64,000 nucleotides of DNA from Sphingobacteriia bacterium (GCA_011390785.1 JAABRR010000010.1:68784-132783); one strand, 5' to 3'. Counted from the first letter of the stretch, positions 17,325 to 27,021 are shown. Notes: generated by a model from the letters alone, not told the origin. Numbers and translations: made by a program.

Positions 17325-18101
17325 ATGAAAATCAAATACCAGAATTTAAAAGTTAATAACCCAACCAAATATCCTACCCTGCTTCTTGTAATACTCTTCT
17401 CATTAATTAGTTTTACAGCATGCGACTTAGTAAGTTTTACAGCAGGCAGCGTAAATGGGAATTTCGAACTTCCTTTATCAGAAACGGAAATAATAAACGG
17501 ACTAAAGGAAGCTTTAAATGTTGGTGTTGATAATTCAGTAACTACCACGAATAAGCCAGATGGTTATTACGGTAATCCAGCTATACAAATACAATGGCCA
17601 TCAGAAGCACAGGGTGCATATAATTACATCAGTAATAATTTATCTGTAATTCAACCTTTGCTTGATGAAGTAGTATTAAAAATGAATCGTGGGGCTGAAG
17701 AGGCGTCAGCCAAAGCAAAACCCATATTCCTTAATGCAATTTTAGGAATGAGTATTATTGATGCGAGAAATATTTTAAATGGTGAAGACAATGCAGCAAC
17801 CCAATACCTTTATGAGAAGACGTATAATGATTTGCATGCAGCTTTTAAACCGGATATTTATGATGCATTACAGTCTGTTGGTGCTGCCAGTGCATGGGCA
17901 TCAATAACTTCTTACTATAATCCAATAGCCAGGTTTGCACCCGGTATTAATCCTATAAATACCGATCTGGCCGAATATACGACAACTGAGGCACTTAATG
18001 GCTTATTTTTACTAATTGAAGAAGAGGAAATGAAAATACGCACCAACCCCAGAGCCCGGGTAAATGAAATTTTAAAAAGGGTTTTTGGCAGTCTTGATTA
18101 A
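17325..18101 (+). CDS. DUF4197 lipoprotein
   Basis: A 258-residue protein with a long N-terminal leader and lipobox SFTAC (Cys33). From about residue 47 it matches the DUF4197 family: LSETEIINGLKEALNVGVDNSV, then NPAIQIQWP, a long helix with LLDEVVLKMNRGAEEASAKAKPIF, AILGMSIIDARNILNGE, and the C-terminal ATTEALNGLF-like helix. The family is mostly helical, is exported, and has no established function. The gene is monocistronic and converges on the dihydroorotate dehydrogenase-like gene with 15 bases between. Confidence 0.82.
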   Translation: MKIKYQNLKVNNPTKYPTLLLVILFSLISFTACDLVSFTAGSVNGNFELPLSETEIINGLKEALNVGVDNSVTTTNKPDGYYGNPAIQIQWPSEAQGAYNYISNNLSVIQPLLDEVVLKMNRGAEEASAKAKPIFLNAILGMSIIDARNILNGEDNAATQYLYEKTYNDLHAAFKPDIYDALQSVGAASAWASITSYYNPIARFAPGINPINTDLAEYTTTEALNGLFLLIEEEEMKIRTNPRARVNEILKRVFGSLD

Positions 18102-18116
18102 AAAATAAATAAACTT

Positions 18117-19103
18117 TTATTCAATTCCTGCAAAGTGCTTCATAAACTGAACCCTTTGCAACGCCCCAGGATTTTCAGACTTTTTATGGCTCAATTTACC
18201 TCTGAAATCTGATATTTTCTCAAAATTATTTTTTTCCATCCAGTAGGTTAAATCATTAATTACAGAAGTAATACGATCAAAACCATTTTTATACAGAGTG
18301 CTGCAGATCTGAACTGCATGAGCCCCTGCCAGAATTTGTTTAACAACGCCAAATCCGTCATGAACCCCGGTTGAAGCGCATAAATCAGCCTGAATACGAT
18401 CAGAAAGCATTGCCACCCAACGTAGAGAAGTAGATATTTCATCGGGAGTGCTGTAAAGATTTCCGGGTTTAACCAAAAAACGGTCTATATCTATATCAGG
18501 ATTAAAAAATCTGTTAAACAAAACAAAGCCGTTTACTTCTGTCCATGAAAGTCTTTTAATTAACTCAGCCAGACCAGAAAAATGATAGGATATTTTTAAT
18601 GCAACAGGCAAATTAACCTTTTTCTTAACTACATCAATAATATCAAAATATATTTTTTCATATTCTTCACCAGGTTTATTTATATCAGCCGGCAATACAA
18701 AAACATTTAGTTCAAGTGCATCGGCTCCGGCCTTTTCAATTTCTTCGGCAAAAGCGGGCCATTCTTCAGCAGAAACACAATTAATACTTGCCATAACGGG
18801 CAAGGAAAGCCGGCTTTTAGCATTTTCAATTAGCTGCAGGTAATCGCTTATGGTTTGATGTCGCGAGTAATTTCTAATGTAATCATCAGCTTCAGTGTAA
18901 GCATCATGCATATCTTCGTGCGTGAAAACCTTCCTTATTTCCAGCTTAATTTGCTCTTCAAAAAGAGATTTCAATACAACTGCCCCTGCCCCTTTATCTT
19001 CGATGGTGAGCAAGTTGTCAATGTTTCGGGTTAATCCAGAGCTGCCCACAATTACGGGGTTTTTCAATTTGAGACCTAAATAGGTTGTTGATAAATCTGC
19101 CAT
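18117..19103 (-). CDS. Dihydroorotate dehydrogenase-like FMN protein
   Basis: A 328-residue alpha/beta barrel flavoprotein. It starts with LSTTYLGLKLKNPVIVGSSGLT, has the substrate/FMN side loop VMASINCVSAEEW and ends with the phosphate-binding segments CASTGVHDGFGVVKQILAGAHAVQICSTLY. This size and pattern match a family annotated as dihydroorotate dehydrogenase-like and found beside true PyrD in many Bacteroidota. It lacks clear pyrimidine-pathway neighbours, so it may act on another dihydropyrimidine-like substrate or serve another oxidoreductase role. It should not be called pyrD on present evidence. Confidence 0.8.
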   Translation of the reverse strand: MADLSTTYLGLKLKNPVIVGSSGLTRNIDNLLTIEDKGAGAVVLKSLFEEQIKLEIRKVFTHEDMHDAYTEADDYIRNYSRHQTISDYLQLIENAKSRLSLPVMASINCVSAEEWPAFAEEIEKAGADALELNVFVLPADINKPGEEYEKIYFDIIDVVKKKVNLPVALKISYHFSGLAELIKRLSWTEVNGFVLFNRFFNPDIDIDRFLVKPGNLYSTPDEISTSLRWVAMLSDRIQADLCASTGVHDGFGVVKQILAGAHAVQICSTLYKNGFDRITSVINDLTYWMEKNNFEKISDFRGKLSHKKSENPGALQRVQFMKHFAGIE

Positions 19104-19273
19104 ATCCGTTGAATTTGATATTACCTTAAAATAAAAATTACCATGTTTAGCTAATACCCAACAAACCTACGGAAAATTTAAAAAACTCAGACATGAATTT
19201 CAGGAAAATTACCACAGAATGCAATTATTTTTAAAAACGGTAAATCGCTGATAGTTTTTACAGTGTTAAAAAT

Positions 19274-19281
19274 TAACTTTG
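19274..19281 (+). promoter_or_regulatory. -7 promoter box upstream of the nucleoside kinase
   Basis: TAACTTTG fits TAnnTTTG and lies 70 bases before the start codon. No clear -33 TTG is present at the right spacing. Confidence 0.4.
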
Positions 19282-19351
19282 TCAACTATTTTTAACGAAT
19301 TAAATAGCCAAATCAAAGGCTTCTAATCCTTACCGAGGAATTAAATTATAA

Positions 19352-20869
19352 ATGAATCAAATTACTGTAAAAAAATATCGTTCAGGGCCTTCCGAAAAAA
19401 TGTCATTCAGAAGTTTAATGGAGCCTCTACTGGTCATTTTTAATAAAGCATTGGCAGACCTGTATCCCGGTCTTGAGTATTACATCTCTTACAGCATACC
19501 AGGGGGAGTATTCGGATTTTTTAAAGACAAACAGCTAGATGGTGAAGAAATAAAAAATATAAGACACAGAATCAAAAAACTGATCTCCGAAAATCTTGAT
19601 TTCAGGCAGGAAATTCTTCCTTGTGAAAAAGTACTCAGATTTTTTGATCTGAATAACAGACCTGATATTCTTGAATTGCTCTATTCTCATAATACAAAAA
19701 TGGATCAGGGAATGCATCTGATTCATCTCAATGGATCTGGTGAACTATTTTTTAATCATATTGATGAAAATTACAAGAAACTGGAAAATTTTCAATTATT
19801 TAAATATCTCCATGGATTTTTTCTTATAGCGGACCCTAAATTTTATGAGCGGGTAATGCCGGCTCGTTTAGAGTTAAGCAAATACCTGAAAAGATTTCAG
19901 GAGTCAGAAAAAACCATGCGCCAACTTGGAATAGAAAGCATTGCGCAACTCAATGAAGTAATAGAAAAAGGGGAATTATCAGAGTTCATAAAGATTTCAG
20001 AAGCCTACCAGGCTAAAAAAATTAGCCAGATTGCAGATAATATTGTTGGTCACCCCTTAAAACCAAGACTTATTTTTTTGGCAGGTCCCACCTCATCAGG
20101 GAAAACAACATCAGCAAACCGGCTATCTATTGAATTAAAAGTGCTGGGTAAAAAAGTCCTGATCATGTCGCTTGATAATTTTTATTTGCCACACTCAATG
20201 ATACCTTTAGATCCGGAATCAGGAATTCAGAATTTTGAATTAATTACAGCCCTCGATTTAAATCTTTTCAGGGAAACTATTACCAACCTCCTGGCAGGAG
20301 AAAAAGTATACTTACCCAGGTACTATTTTGATGGAAAAGGTGCAACTCCCGACAAGGATCATACTGCAATTACTCCCGATACTTATATAATAGTTGAAGG
20401 TATCCATGGACTTAATCCGGAATTATGGAAAAATGCCATGGATATTGAATCTTACAGGTTATATGTTTCCGCTCTTAACACCTTGAATATCCATGATCAC
20501 CTGCCACTTTCAACATCTGATCACAGGCTTATAAGACGTTTGGTTAGGGATCACCTTTTCAGAGGGTATAGTTTTAATGAAACCATTAAAAGATGGCCCG
20601 ATGTAATAGTAAACGAATATCATAGTATTTTTCCCCACCAGGAAAGTGCCCATGCTATCTTTAACTCTTCGCTTATTTACGAAATTGCCGTTTTTGCTCA
20701 TTACGCCCCGGTAATTCTAAAACCAGAGCTGGCTGAAAATGAAATTATTAAAGAGGAAGTTAAAAGACTTAACCGTATTTTAGGATTACTACAACCCATT
20801 GATCCTAAAGATATACCTCCAACAAGCATTTTGCGCGAATTTATAGGTGGTAGCAGCTTTATTTATTAA
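19352..20869 (+). CDS. Uridine kinase-like nucleoside kinase with N-terminal extension
   Basis: A 505-residue protein. The C-terminal half is a P-loop kinase of the uridine kinase/phosphoribulokinase family: Walker A GPTSSGKTT near residue 245, LIMSLDNFYLP, YYFDGKGATP and the ViVEGIHGLNPEL-like segment (IIVEGIHGLNPEL). The N-terminal about 220 residues resemble the TGS/threonyl-tRNA-synthetase-like region that precedes the kinase in the long nucleoside kinases of Bacteroidota and Firmicutes. It probably phosphorylates uridine or cytidine for nucleotide salvage; the substrate is inferred from the family. The gene is alone on its strand. Confidence 0.82.
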   Translation: MNQITVKKYRSGPSEKMSFRSLMEPLLVIFNKALADLYPGLEYYISYSIPGGVFGFFKDKQLDGEEIKNIRHRIKKLISENLDFRQEILPCEKVLRFFDLNNRPDILELLYSHNTKMDQGMHLIHLNGSGELFFNHIDENYKKLENFQLFKYLHGFFLIADPKFYERVMPARLELSKYLKRFQESEKTMRQLGIESIAQLNEVIEKGELSEFIKISEAYQAKKISQIADNIVGHPLKPRLIFLAGPTSSGKTTSANRLSIELKVLGKKVLIMSLDNFYLPHSMIPLDPESGIQNFELITALDLNLFRETITNLLAGEKVYLPRYYFDGKGATPDKDHTAITPDTYIIVEGIHGLNPELWKNAMDIESYRLYVSALNTLNIHDHLPLSTSDHRLIRRLVRDHLFRGYSFNETIKRWPDVIVNEYHSIFPHQESAHAIFNSSLIYEIAVFAHYAPVILKPELAENEIIKEEVKRLNRILGLLQPIDPKDIPPTSILREFIGGSSFIY

Positions 20870-21064
20870 AGTTTACCAACGCCCCATAAATTGACTTTAT
20901 ATAAACGTATTGAATTGTCGTATATTATTAAATTCCCGGGCAATTTTATCTTACTGACAATCTGTCTGATATGATTGGTAGTATTTTTTTTACGGATTTA
21001 TGAGAATTATTTGACTGGGCAAATTCTAAAAATACTAATTCTATGTTTATATTGTGTTTTTTTA

Positions 21065-21072
21065 TACTTTTG
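21065..21072 (+). promoter_or_regulatory. -7 promoter box upstream of the first FadL-type gene
   Basis: TACTTTTG matches TAnnTTTG 71 bases before the start codon. The -33 region is not a clear TTG. Confidence 0.45.
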
Positions 21073-21143
21073 TGCCGCTTAAAACAATCAATGAAATTAT
21101 AATCCTTTGAATATAAAGCAATAATAACTTTAATAAGCAAAAC

Positions 21144-22748
21144 ATGAAAAAACAATTTGTAAAATTATTTTTAGCAGCTTTGTTATTTCCAGCCCTGGCT
21201 CAAGGTGGTGGAATTGTTACCAATACAAACCAAAGTGCTTCATTTTTACGCAAACCTGCACAAGATGCTGTAATTGATGCTACAGGCACCTACTATAATC
21301 CTGCTGGCCTGGCATTTCTTAAAGATGGCTTTCATTTTTCTTTAAGTAACCAAACAATCAGCCAAACGCGCGATATAAGCAGCACATTTCCAGGTTTGGC
21401 AAGAAAAGAATTTGAAGGAAGTGTTTTTGCTCCTTTGTTTCCAACGGTTTATGCAGTATACAAAACCGGTGGACTGGCATTATCTCTTGGGGTGAATCCC
21501 ATCGGAGGAGGTGGTAGTGCAAATTTTGAAAATGGCCTACCTGCTTTTGAACAACAAGTTGCAGTTTTGCCACCCATGCTTTCTGCAGCCGGAATTACCA
21601 CTACAAACTATTCTATGAATGCTGCCTTTGACGGATCATCGCTTAACTGGGGTATTCAGGTTAACGGTTCATATGCCATAAACGAGTTCCTTTCTGTTAG
21701 TGCCGGTGTAAGATATATTATGGCAAGTAATTCTTATAAAGGCAGTTTGGGCAATATTATGATCAACCCCAACCAACCCGGTTTTGGAGCAAATTATAAT
21801 GGTACCAACATGGTATTGGCTACAGATTTTTTTAATGATGGCTTTAATACCCTTACTGCTCTTAACCAGGGGGCTATAAGTTATGCCGGAGCTCTGCAGC
21901 AATTTATTGATAATAACTTTGGTACCGTTAATCTGGCCGATGCTGGTACTCTTGGATTAACCGCAGAGCAAATAGGACAAATACAGGGAATTATAGTAGC
22001 CGCCGGACAAGATCCAAATGTAAACCTGGTAACAGCCCAGTATATTCTCTCATCTGCAGCACCGGGATTTGAACAAAATGCAACTCAGATGCAGGGTTTT
22101 GGTCAGGCCGTAGCAGATAAAGAACTCGATGCCAAGCAAAGTGGTACAGGAATCTCACCAATAGTAGGTTTAAACATTAAATTTTCTGACGAACTCAACT
22201 TTGCCATTAAATACGAACATAAAGCATCAATCACTCTTACCAACACCACAACCATTGATGATGTTGGATTTTATCCTGATGGACAGGAAGTAGCTGCTGA
22301 TATGCCTTCAATGCTTGCCATGGGACTGGATTACAAAGCCTTGCCTGCTCTCAGGCTATCTGGTGGTTTCCATTACTACTTTGATAAATCAGCAGATTAT
22401 GGCAAAACATTACCCAACGACGAAATTATTGATAAAAACTATTGGGAAGCTGCTTTAGGCTTGGAATACTCTTTCTCAAACAGTTTTATCCTTAGTGCCG
22501 GATATTTGCGCACACAAACCGGTGTAAATGACAAATATCACAGCGATCTAAGCCATAGTCTTAATACCAATTCAGTTGGTGCCGGTGTGAAATATTTAAT
22601 CAATTCAAATCTTGCCCTCAACTTTGGTATAATGAATACTTTCTATGAAGGCTACACGAAAACGTTTGAAGGCTCCGGATTTAATTATGATGAAAATTAT
22701 AATCGCTCTGCCTTAAGCATCGGAATTGGTGTTGATGTAAGTTTCTAA
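21144..22748 (+). CDS. FadL/TodX-type outer membrane transport protein
   Basis: A 534-residue beta-barrel protein with a cleavable signal peptide (MKKQFVKLFLAALLFPALAQG). The mature N-terminus has the hallmark of the OMPP1/FadL/TodX family: an inward plug segment with a Gly-rich start, then DATGTYYNPAGLAFL. Strands alternate through to a C-terminal aromatic residue (GIGVDVSF). A long, probably extracellular, insertion rich in A, Q and N lies at residues 215-330. Family members let hydrophobic molecules such as fatty acids or aromatic hydrocarbons diffuse through the outer membrane. It ends at a strong terminator and is separate from the second FadL-type gene at 23167. Confidence 0.88.
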   Translation: MKKQFVKLFLAALLFPALAQGGGIVTNTNQSASFLRKPAQDAVIDATGTYYNPAGLAFLKDGFHFSLSNQTISQTRDISSTFPGLARKEFEGSVFAPLFPTVYAVYKTGGLALSLGVNPIGGGGSANFENGLPAFEQQVAVLPPMLSAAGITTTNYSMNAAFDGSSLNWGIQVNGSYAINEFLSVSAGVRYIMASNSYKGSLGNIMINPNQPGFGANYNGTNMVLATDFFNDGFNTLTALNQGAISYAGALQQFIDNNFGTVNLADAGTLGLTAEQIGQIQGIIVAAGQDPNVNLVTAQYILSSAAPGFEQNATQMQGFGQAVADKELDAKQSGTGISPIVGLNIKFSDELNFAIKYEHKASITLTNTTTIDDVGFYPDGQEVAADMPSMLAMGLDYKALPALRLSGGFHYYFDKSADYGKTLPNDEIIDKNYWEAALGLEYSFSNSFILSAGYLRTQTGVNDKYHSDLSHSLNTNSVGAGVKYLINSNLALNFGIMNTFYEGYTKTFEGSGFNYDENYNRSALSIGIGVDVSF

Positions 22749-22770
22749 GAATTTCTCAAACAATTTACTT

Positions 22771-22810
22771 AACGGATGAAGCAAAAATTGTTTCATCCGT
22801 TTCTTTTTTA
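22771..22810 (+). terminator. Intrinsic terminator after the first FadL-type gene
   Basis: The arms AACGGATGAA and TTTCATCCGT(T) form a long stem around a loop of about ten bases, followed by TTCTTTTTTA. It begins 23 bases after the stop codon. Confidence 0.9.
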
Positions 22811-23166
22811 GTAAAACCATTTGAACCTAGCCATGACAATAATATTGACACACACGCGGATGATTATGATTTCGCAGCATGGCAAAACATGTAGAATGGA
22901 TATTGTTGGTGATTTATTCCACTTTTCGCGGGAGCTCTCTCGTCATAAAAGACGAGACAAGCTATCTGACCGAATTATTAAATCTATAAACAGATGAAAA
23001 ATGGGTTAAAAAAACTTATTTTAAACCTGAATTCGTGAAAAATCGATGATTGCCATACCCGCAGACCTGCATAATTAAAGAATTCAGTAATTTTACAATT
23101 AATTAAACCAACACAATCCATTTATATCTTTTTTATTCATTACATAAATACCACCACTCAAAAACA
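22811..23166. other. Intergenic region with one small hairpin
   Basis: Apart from a 7-bp hairpin (TCTCGTC, six-base loop, GACGAGA; 22938-22957) nothing is recognised. The hairpin has no T-run. Locally the composition is less AT-rich than other spacers (22850-22960), which could mean an old coding remnant, but the short frames there resemble nothing I know. Confidence 0.4.
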
Positions 23167-24399
23167 ATGAGATACCTGCAACTCTTATTACCTCTTTTAC
23201 TCTTCAGCATACATACTCTAACAACCCTGGCCATTCCTTTTCCAAATATGGATAAATCAACCAATGGAACAATTTATAATATTTCAGAGCTTAAGCCTGA
23301 TGCATCTGTTGTCTGGACAAATCCGGCAGCCATGAATAATACTGATTCTGTTTTTAATATTGCACTTTCATTGAATGCCGTAATTAGGAATTCAATATTT
23401 CAGGCTAGCGAACCATCTCTTTATCAGGCTATTTCAGATAATCCTGTTTTGTATCCTTTTCAATTAAATGTTTCTTCAAAAATAAATTCTTCTTTAAGTC
23501 TGGGGCTTACTGTTCAACCGTATAATTCAGAACAATTTAGCTGGCAAGAAGAAAACTGGACCGGGAGGTTTCTGATCAGAGATTATAATTTAAATGCGAT
23601 GGTAATACAACCTGCCATTTCTTACAGATTGTCTGAATCTGTTTCTGTTGGTGCAGGCCTTGTAATAACTGGTTATCAGTTAAGATTCAACAGGTCCTTG
23701 CCGCTGAGAGACATAAATAATGAAGCAAGGCAGACAATAAATGGCAAATCTATTAAATTGGGGCTTAATCTGGGTATCTCAGCAATCTTAAATCAGTATT
23801 TAAACATTTCTTTAAATTATAAATCGGGTCAACTGATAAAATTCAACGATTCAGAAGTAAGCAATTCCTTTCCGGGTTCATTACAATATGCCGGATCAGA
23901 AACAACAAGTGCCAATATTGAATGGGTTTTGCCCGAAAACATTAATTTTTCTGCTACATACCAGATTAATGAAAAATGGGTAACTAATGCAAATCTTGCA
24001 TGGTTTTTTTATCTCAACGAAAATAAAGTAGATGTAAAATTTCCTGCTATATCTGATTTTATGAGCAATTTTAGCATTATTGGATCAAATGAACCCGAAA
24101 TTGTTTACCAGTTGGGAGTTTCATTTTTTGCTTCGGATTATTTTACTTTCAGAGCCGGCAGCTGGTATAGTCAGGGCAATACAGATGAAAACTTTTTATT
24201 TCCGGTACTGGTTAATGGTCCAAGAATTGGATTATATGGAGACACATCTTTTATGGCATACCCCGGGTTATCTATAAATATTAGTATTGCTTCAGCATAT
24301 TTTTTTAAAAAATCCGGAACCTATAGCCCCGGTAATTTTGGTGGAAGCTACAAAACACTGGCTTTCAGTCCTGGTTTAGGAATTAATTATTCTTTTTAA
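23167..24399 (+). CDS. Second FadL-type outer membrane protein, divergent
   Basis: A 410-residue beta-barrel protein with a signal peptide. After it, an NPAAMNN motif (residues about 53-59, in VVWTNPAAMNNTDS) corresponds to the conserved NPAG of OMPP1/FadL proteins. Amphipathic strands fill the rest, ending in an aromatic residue (GLGINYSF). It lacks the long insertion of the protein at 21144. Its stop codon is 9 bases from the ATG of the SGNH-like lipoprotein gene, so the two are surely one operon and may act together, for example hydrolysis of a lipid ester coupled to uptake. That coupling is inference from gene order. Confidence 0.75.
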   Translation: MRYLQLLLPLLLFSIHTLTTLAIPFPNMDKSTNGTIYNISELKPDASVVWTNPAAMNNTDSVFNIALSLNAVIRNSIFQASEPSLYQAISDNPVLYPFQLNVSSKINSSLSLGLTVQPYNSEQFSWQEENWTGRFLIRDYNLNAMVIQPAISYRLSESVSVGAGLVITGYQLRFNRSLPLRDINNEARQTINGKSIKLGLNLGISAILNQYLNISLNYKSGQLIKFNDSEVSNSFPGSLQYAGSETTSANIEWVLPENINFSATYQINEKWVTNANLAWFFYLNENKVDVKFPAISDFMSNFSIIGSNEPEIVYQLGVSFFASDYFTFRAGSWYSQGNTDENFLFPVLVNGPRIGLYGDTSFMAYPGLSINISIASAYFFKKSGTYSPGNFGGSYKTLAFSPGLGINYSF

Positions 24400-24408
24400 T
24401 AGTTGTAT

Positions 24409-25623
24409 ATGCTTGCAAAACTAAAGACCATTCTTTTTCTGTCATCCATTCTTTTATCAGGATGTGAGCCTGACATGCAAAACTATAAACCCCATTCAGG
24501 CGAAGCAGATTTTTCGGTATATGTAGCTATCGGGGGCTCAAAAACGGCTGGATTTACGAGCAATGAACTGTTTAAATCAGGCCAGATTGTTTCCTACCCC
24601 AATATCATTTCGCGTCAATTATTACACGTAGGAGGTGGTGAATTCAGGCAGCCACTCATGACCGATGAGCTGGGGTTTGGAAATAAATTAGTGCTCGATT
24701 TTGTTTCTGACTGTCATAATGATTCCGTTTTAGCCGCGGTATCTGCCGGTGGTATGGCCGACGAATCTAATTTGTCAAACATTTACATGGACTTCGGGCC
24801 TTTTCATAATTTAGGTGTTCCGTTTGCCCGCATCTCAGATATTACCAGCAGGGTAGATGCAACACAAAATCCGTTTTTAAGCTACTTTAGTCGCTTTGCT
24901 CAATCGCCCGTTTCATCAGTTATTGAAGATGCCCTGTCAATAGACCCTACTTTTTTCTCTTTATGGATTGGTACGTCAGATTTGTTGTTACCTGCTTTAT
25001 ACCCTCAACAGCAAATGGAAATTATCACTAAAACTGAATTCGACAGTTACTTTACTCAAATAATAATGCAACTTAATCAGGATGTAAAACAGGGAATTGT
25101 TGCCACTATTCCTGACATCACAGATTTTTCATATTTTACACATATCAAAACTCAAAATATTTGGGTTACAGATGAATTAGCTGAAGGCGGAAAAAGGTTG
25201 CTTACATCAGACGAAAGATTATTGCTATCAGCAGAAACACTCATAAAATGTGAAAATGCAGGATCAGAAGAATTTCCGTTGGCCAGAGAATATTACCTGC
25301 CTGAAACTCAAATCAATCTTTTACGAACACGTGTGCATGAGTTTAACCAGATAATTAAAGAAAGGGCATTAGAATATGACCTTGCATATGTTGATATGTA
25401 TGAATTATTTAAATCTCTTGCTCATAGTAACCTGGTTTATGATGGAGTAGCTTTTAACAATAAGTATATTTTTGGTTCATTTTATTCTATTGACGGGCTA
25501 ACCCTAACTCCCCGAGCAAATGCTATTGTTGCCAACGCTTTCATTCATGCGGCAAACGAAAAATACAAATCAAGTATTCCCGTAATCAGCATTGCTCAGT
25601 TTCAATCAGTAGAATTTCCCTGA
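24409..25623 (+). CDS. SGNH/GDSL-hydrolase-like lipoprotein with an altered catalytic motif
   Basis: Start at ATG 24409 (a TTG two codons earlier is possible), giving 404 residues. The lipobox LLSGC places the lipid at Cys19. The fold follows the SGNH hydrolases: block I is AIGGSKTAG, keeping the nucleophile Ser but replacing GDS with GGS. Block III is WIGTSD, in place of GxND. The C-terminal block is DGLTLTPRANAIVANAF, where the catalytic His of DxxH appears to be Thr. Related lipoproteins occur next to FadL-type genes in other Bacteroidota. The protein may bind rather than cleave its ligand, or use another base. It follows the FadL-type gene by 9 bases. Confidence 0.75.
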   Translation: MLAKLKTILFLSSILLSGCEPDMQNYKPHSGEADFSVYVAIGGSKTAGFTSNELFKSGQIVSYPNIISRQLLHVGGGEFRQPLMTDELGFGNKLVLDFVSDCHNDSVLAAVSAGGMADESNLSNIYMDFGPFHNLGVPFARISDITSRVDATQNPFLSYFSRFAQSPVSSVIEDALSIDPTFFSLWIGTSDLLLPALYPQQQMEIITKTEFDSYFTQIIMQLNQDVKQGIVATIPDITDFSYFTHIKTQNIWVTDELAEGGKRLLTSDERLLLSAETLIKCENAGSEEFPLAREYYLPETQINLLRTRVHEFNQIIKERALEYDLAYVDMYELFKSLAHSNLVYDGVAFNNKYIFGSFYSIDGLTLTPRANAIVANAFIHAANEKYKSSIPVISIAQFQSVEFP

Positions 25624-25699
25624 TCTTTAAAATTATTAAACTATTTTATTGTTTTCTTATTTATTTTTGAATTGATTTTACCTAAAAAATTTCATAGCA

Positions 25700-26263
25700 A
25701 TGGAATCCAACGAGTTTAAAATAGGAACAAAAGTGGAGCATCCACAATTTGGAACAGGAATAATTACCAAAGTAACCTTAACCACCTATACCGTATTTTT
25801 TCTTAACAAAGGTGATAAAGAAATTGCCGTTTCTTTTCAGGGATTAAAGTTAGTAGCACCATCAAATCTGAGTGATGAAGGTGGATCAGGCAGTGGCTCA
25901 GGGGTCAGTCTTCAGGATCTTGAAAAAGTATTCACCAATGTATTGAGGCGGTATGCCGATTTCCCTGAAATTGTAGAGTTGGGCGACAAATGGAAAAAAG
26001 GTTTAATGATTCTTAAACCCGGTGACCATACCCTTAAACCAAAAGAAATACCGGTTGAGTCATTTTTCCACAAAGTAGTTATGGTTAGAGACCGATTACG
26101 TGTTCTGGAACAACGCATAAATTCCAACGAAGCCTTAAGCGACGAAGAAAAAGTTGGTTTACAGCAATACATTACCCGTTGCTATGGCTCATTAACCACC
26201 TTCAATGTGTTGTTTAAATACAAACAGCAGTATTTTGTTGGGGAAAAGGGGGAGCAGGAGTAG
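25700..26263 (+). CDS. Small protein with a Tudor-like/UvrD-C-like domain
   Basis: A 187-residue protein with no signal peptide. Residues 1-55 (FKIGTKVEHPQFGTGIITKV, then a KEIAVSFQGLKLV strand) form a small beta domain of the type KxGxxVxHxxFGxGxI. This type is seen at the C-terminus of UvrD/PcrA helicases, where it contacts RNA polymerase, and in stand-alone DUF3553-like proteins. After a Gly/Ser linker, the rest is predicted helical (DLEKVFTNVLRRYADFPEIVELGDKW). The cellular role is unknown. It converges on the nitroreductase gene with 2 bases between the stop codons. Confidence 0.6.
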   Translation: MESNEFKIGTKVEHPQFGTGIITKVTLTTYTVFFLNKGDKEIAVSFQGLKLVAPSNLSDEGGSGSGSGVSLQDLEKVFTNVLRRYADFPEIVELGDKWKKGLMILKPGDHTLKPKEIPVESFFHKVVMVRDRLRVLEQRINSNEALSDEEKVGLQQYITRCYGSLTTFNVLFKYKQQYFVGEKGEQE

Positions 26264-26265
26264 TA

Positions 26266-27021
26266 TCAATCATTCTTCATAAACCCCTGATCTTCTATGG
26301 CTTTAAGAAATACTTTGCTGAAGTGAATGTTGTCTTTTTGGGTATAACGTTTTTCGGTAAAAATCTGGGCCAGGGTTTTTAGCTGATTTTCTTCCAGAAG
26401 TTCTGCCGTTAAAGGTAAATTTTCCTTTTCCCAGTATATCTGATTGATATCATCAGGAGAATAATCGTTGTATTTTTCGTAATGCAATACACCGGTTAAA
26501 GGCAACCGGTCAACCTGATCCGGATTATCTGCGGGGTATCCAACCACCAGTGTTGTAACCGGAACAACGCCGACAGGCAAATTAAAAAAGTCAATTAGTT
26601 TATCGGCCTGGTAGGTAGTAGTGCCCAGGTAGCAAATTCCCAGACCGAAAGCTTCGGCAGCAACAGCAGCATTTTGCGAAACCAGTAATGCATCTATGGA
26701 AGCGGTATAAAAGGAAAGAAAATTATCATATCCCGGCTTTGCGTCACGTTGTTCGCACCACTTGTTAAACCGGTTAAAATCGGCACAAAATGTTAACAAT
26801 ACAGGAGCCTGCTCTACCATCTTCTGGCCAAAATGAAGTTTACAAAGTTCTTTTCTTTTTTCTTCATCTTTGGAAATAATCACGCTGTAAACCTGCATAT
26901 TTCCGGTGGTAGAGGCACGAAAACCAGCTTCCAGAATGGTGTTTAGTGTTTTATCGTCTATGGGATCAGACTTATAGTTGCGAATGGTTTTGTGATTTAG
27001 AAGTGTTTTGATGGTATCCAT
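26266..27021 (-). CDS. NfsA-type nitroreductase
   Basis: A 251-residue FMN oxidoreductase. The N-terminal FMN-binding segment HKTIRNYKSDPIDD and RASTTGNMQVYSVI is followed by the core IDALLVSQNAAVAAEAFGLGICYLG and the loop VVGYPADNPD. The length and the C-terminal extension of about 70 residues match the NfsA/FRP group rather than the shorter NfsB group. Such enzymes use NADPH to reduce nitroaromatics, flavins or quinones. It lies last on the minus strand after the polysaccharide genes, 104 bases from the nearest, and may not belong to their pathway. Confidence 0.85.
   Translation of the reverse strand: MDTIKTLLNHKTIRNYKSDPIDDKTLNTILEAGFRASTTGNMQVYSVIISKDEEKRKELCKLHFGQKMVEQAPVLLTFCADFNRFNKWCEQRDAKPGYDNFLSFYTASIDALLVSQNAAVAAEAFGLGICYLGTTTYQADKLIDFFNLPVGVVPVTTLVVGYPADNPDQVDRLPLTGVLHYEKYNDYSPDDINQIYWEKENLPLTAELLEENQLKTLAQIFTEKRYTQKDNIHFSKVFLKAIEDQGFMKND

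Noticed and set aside
22860-22997. 45-codon plus-strand frame after the first FadL-type gene
   Set aside because: Some polar, basic, protein-like composition near its end, but too short and without any recognisable family; it coincides with a small hairpin.
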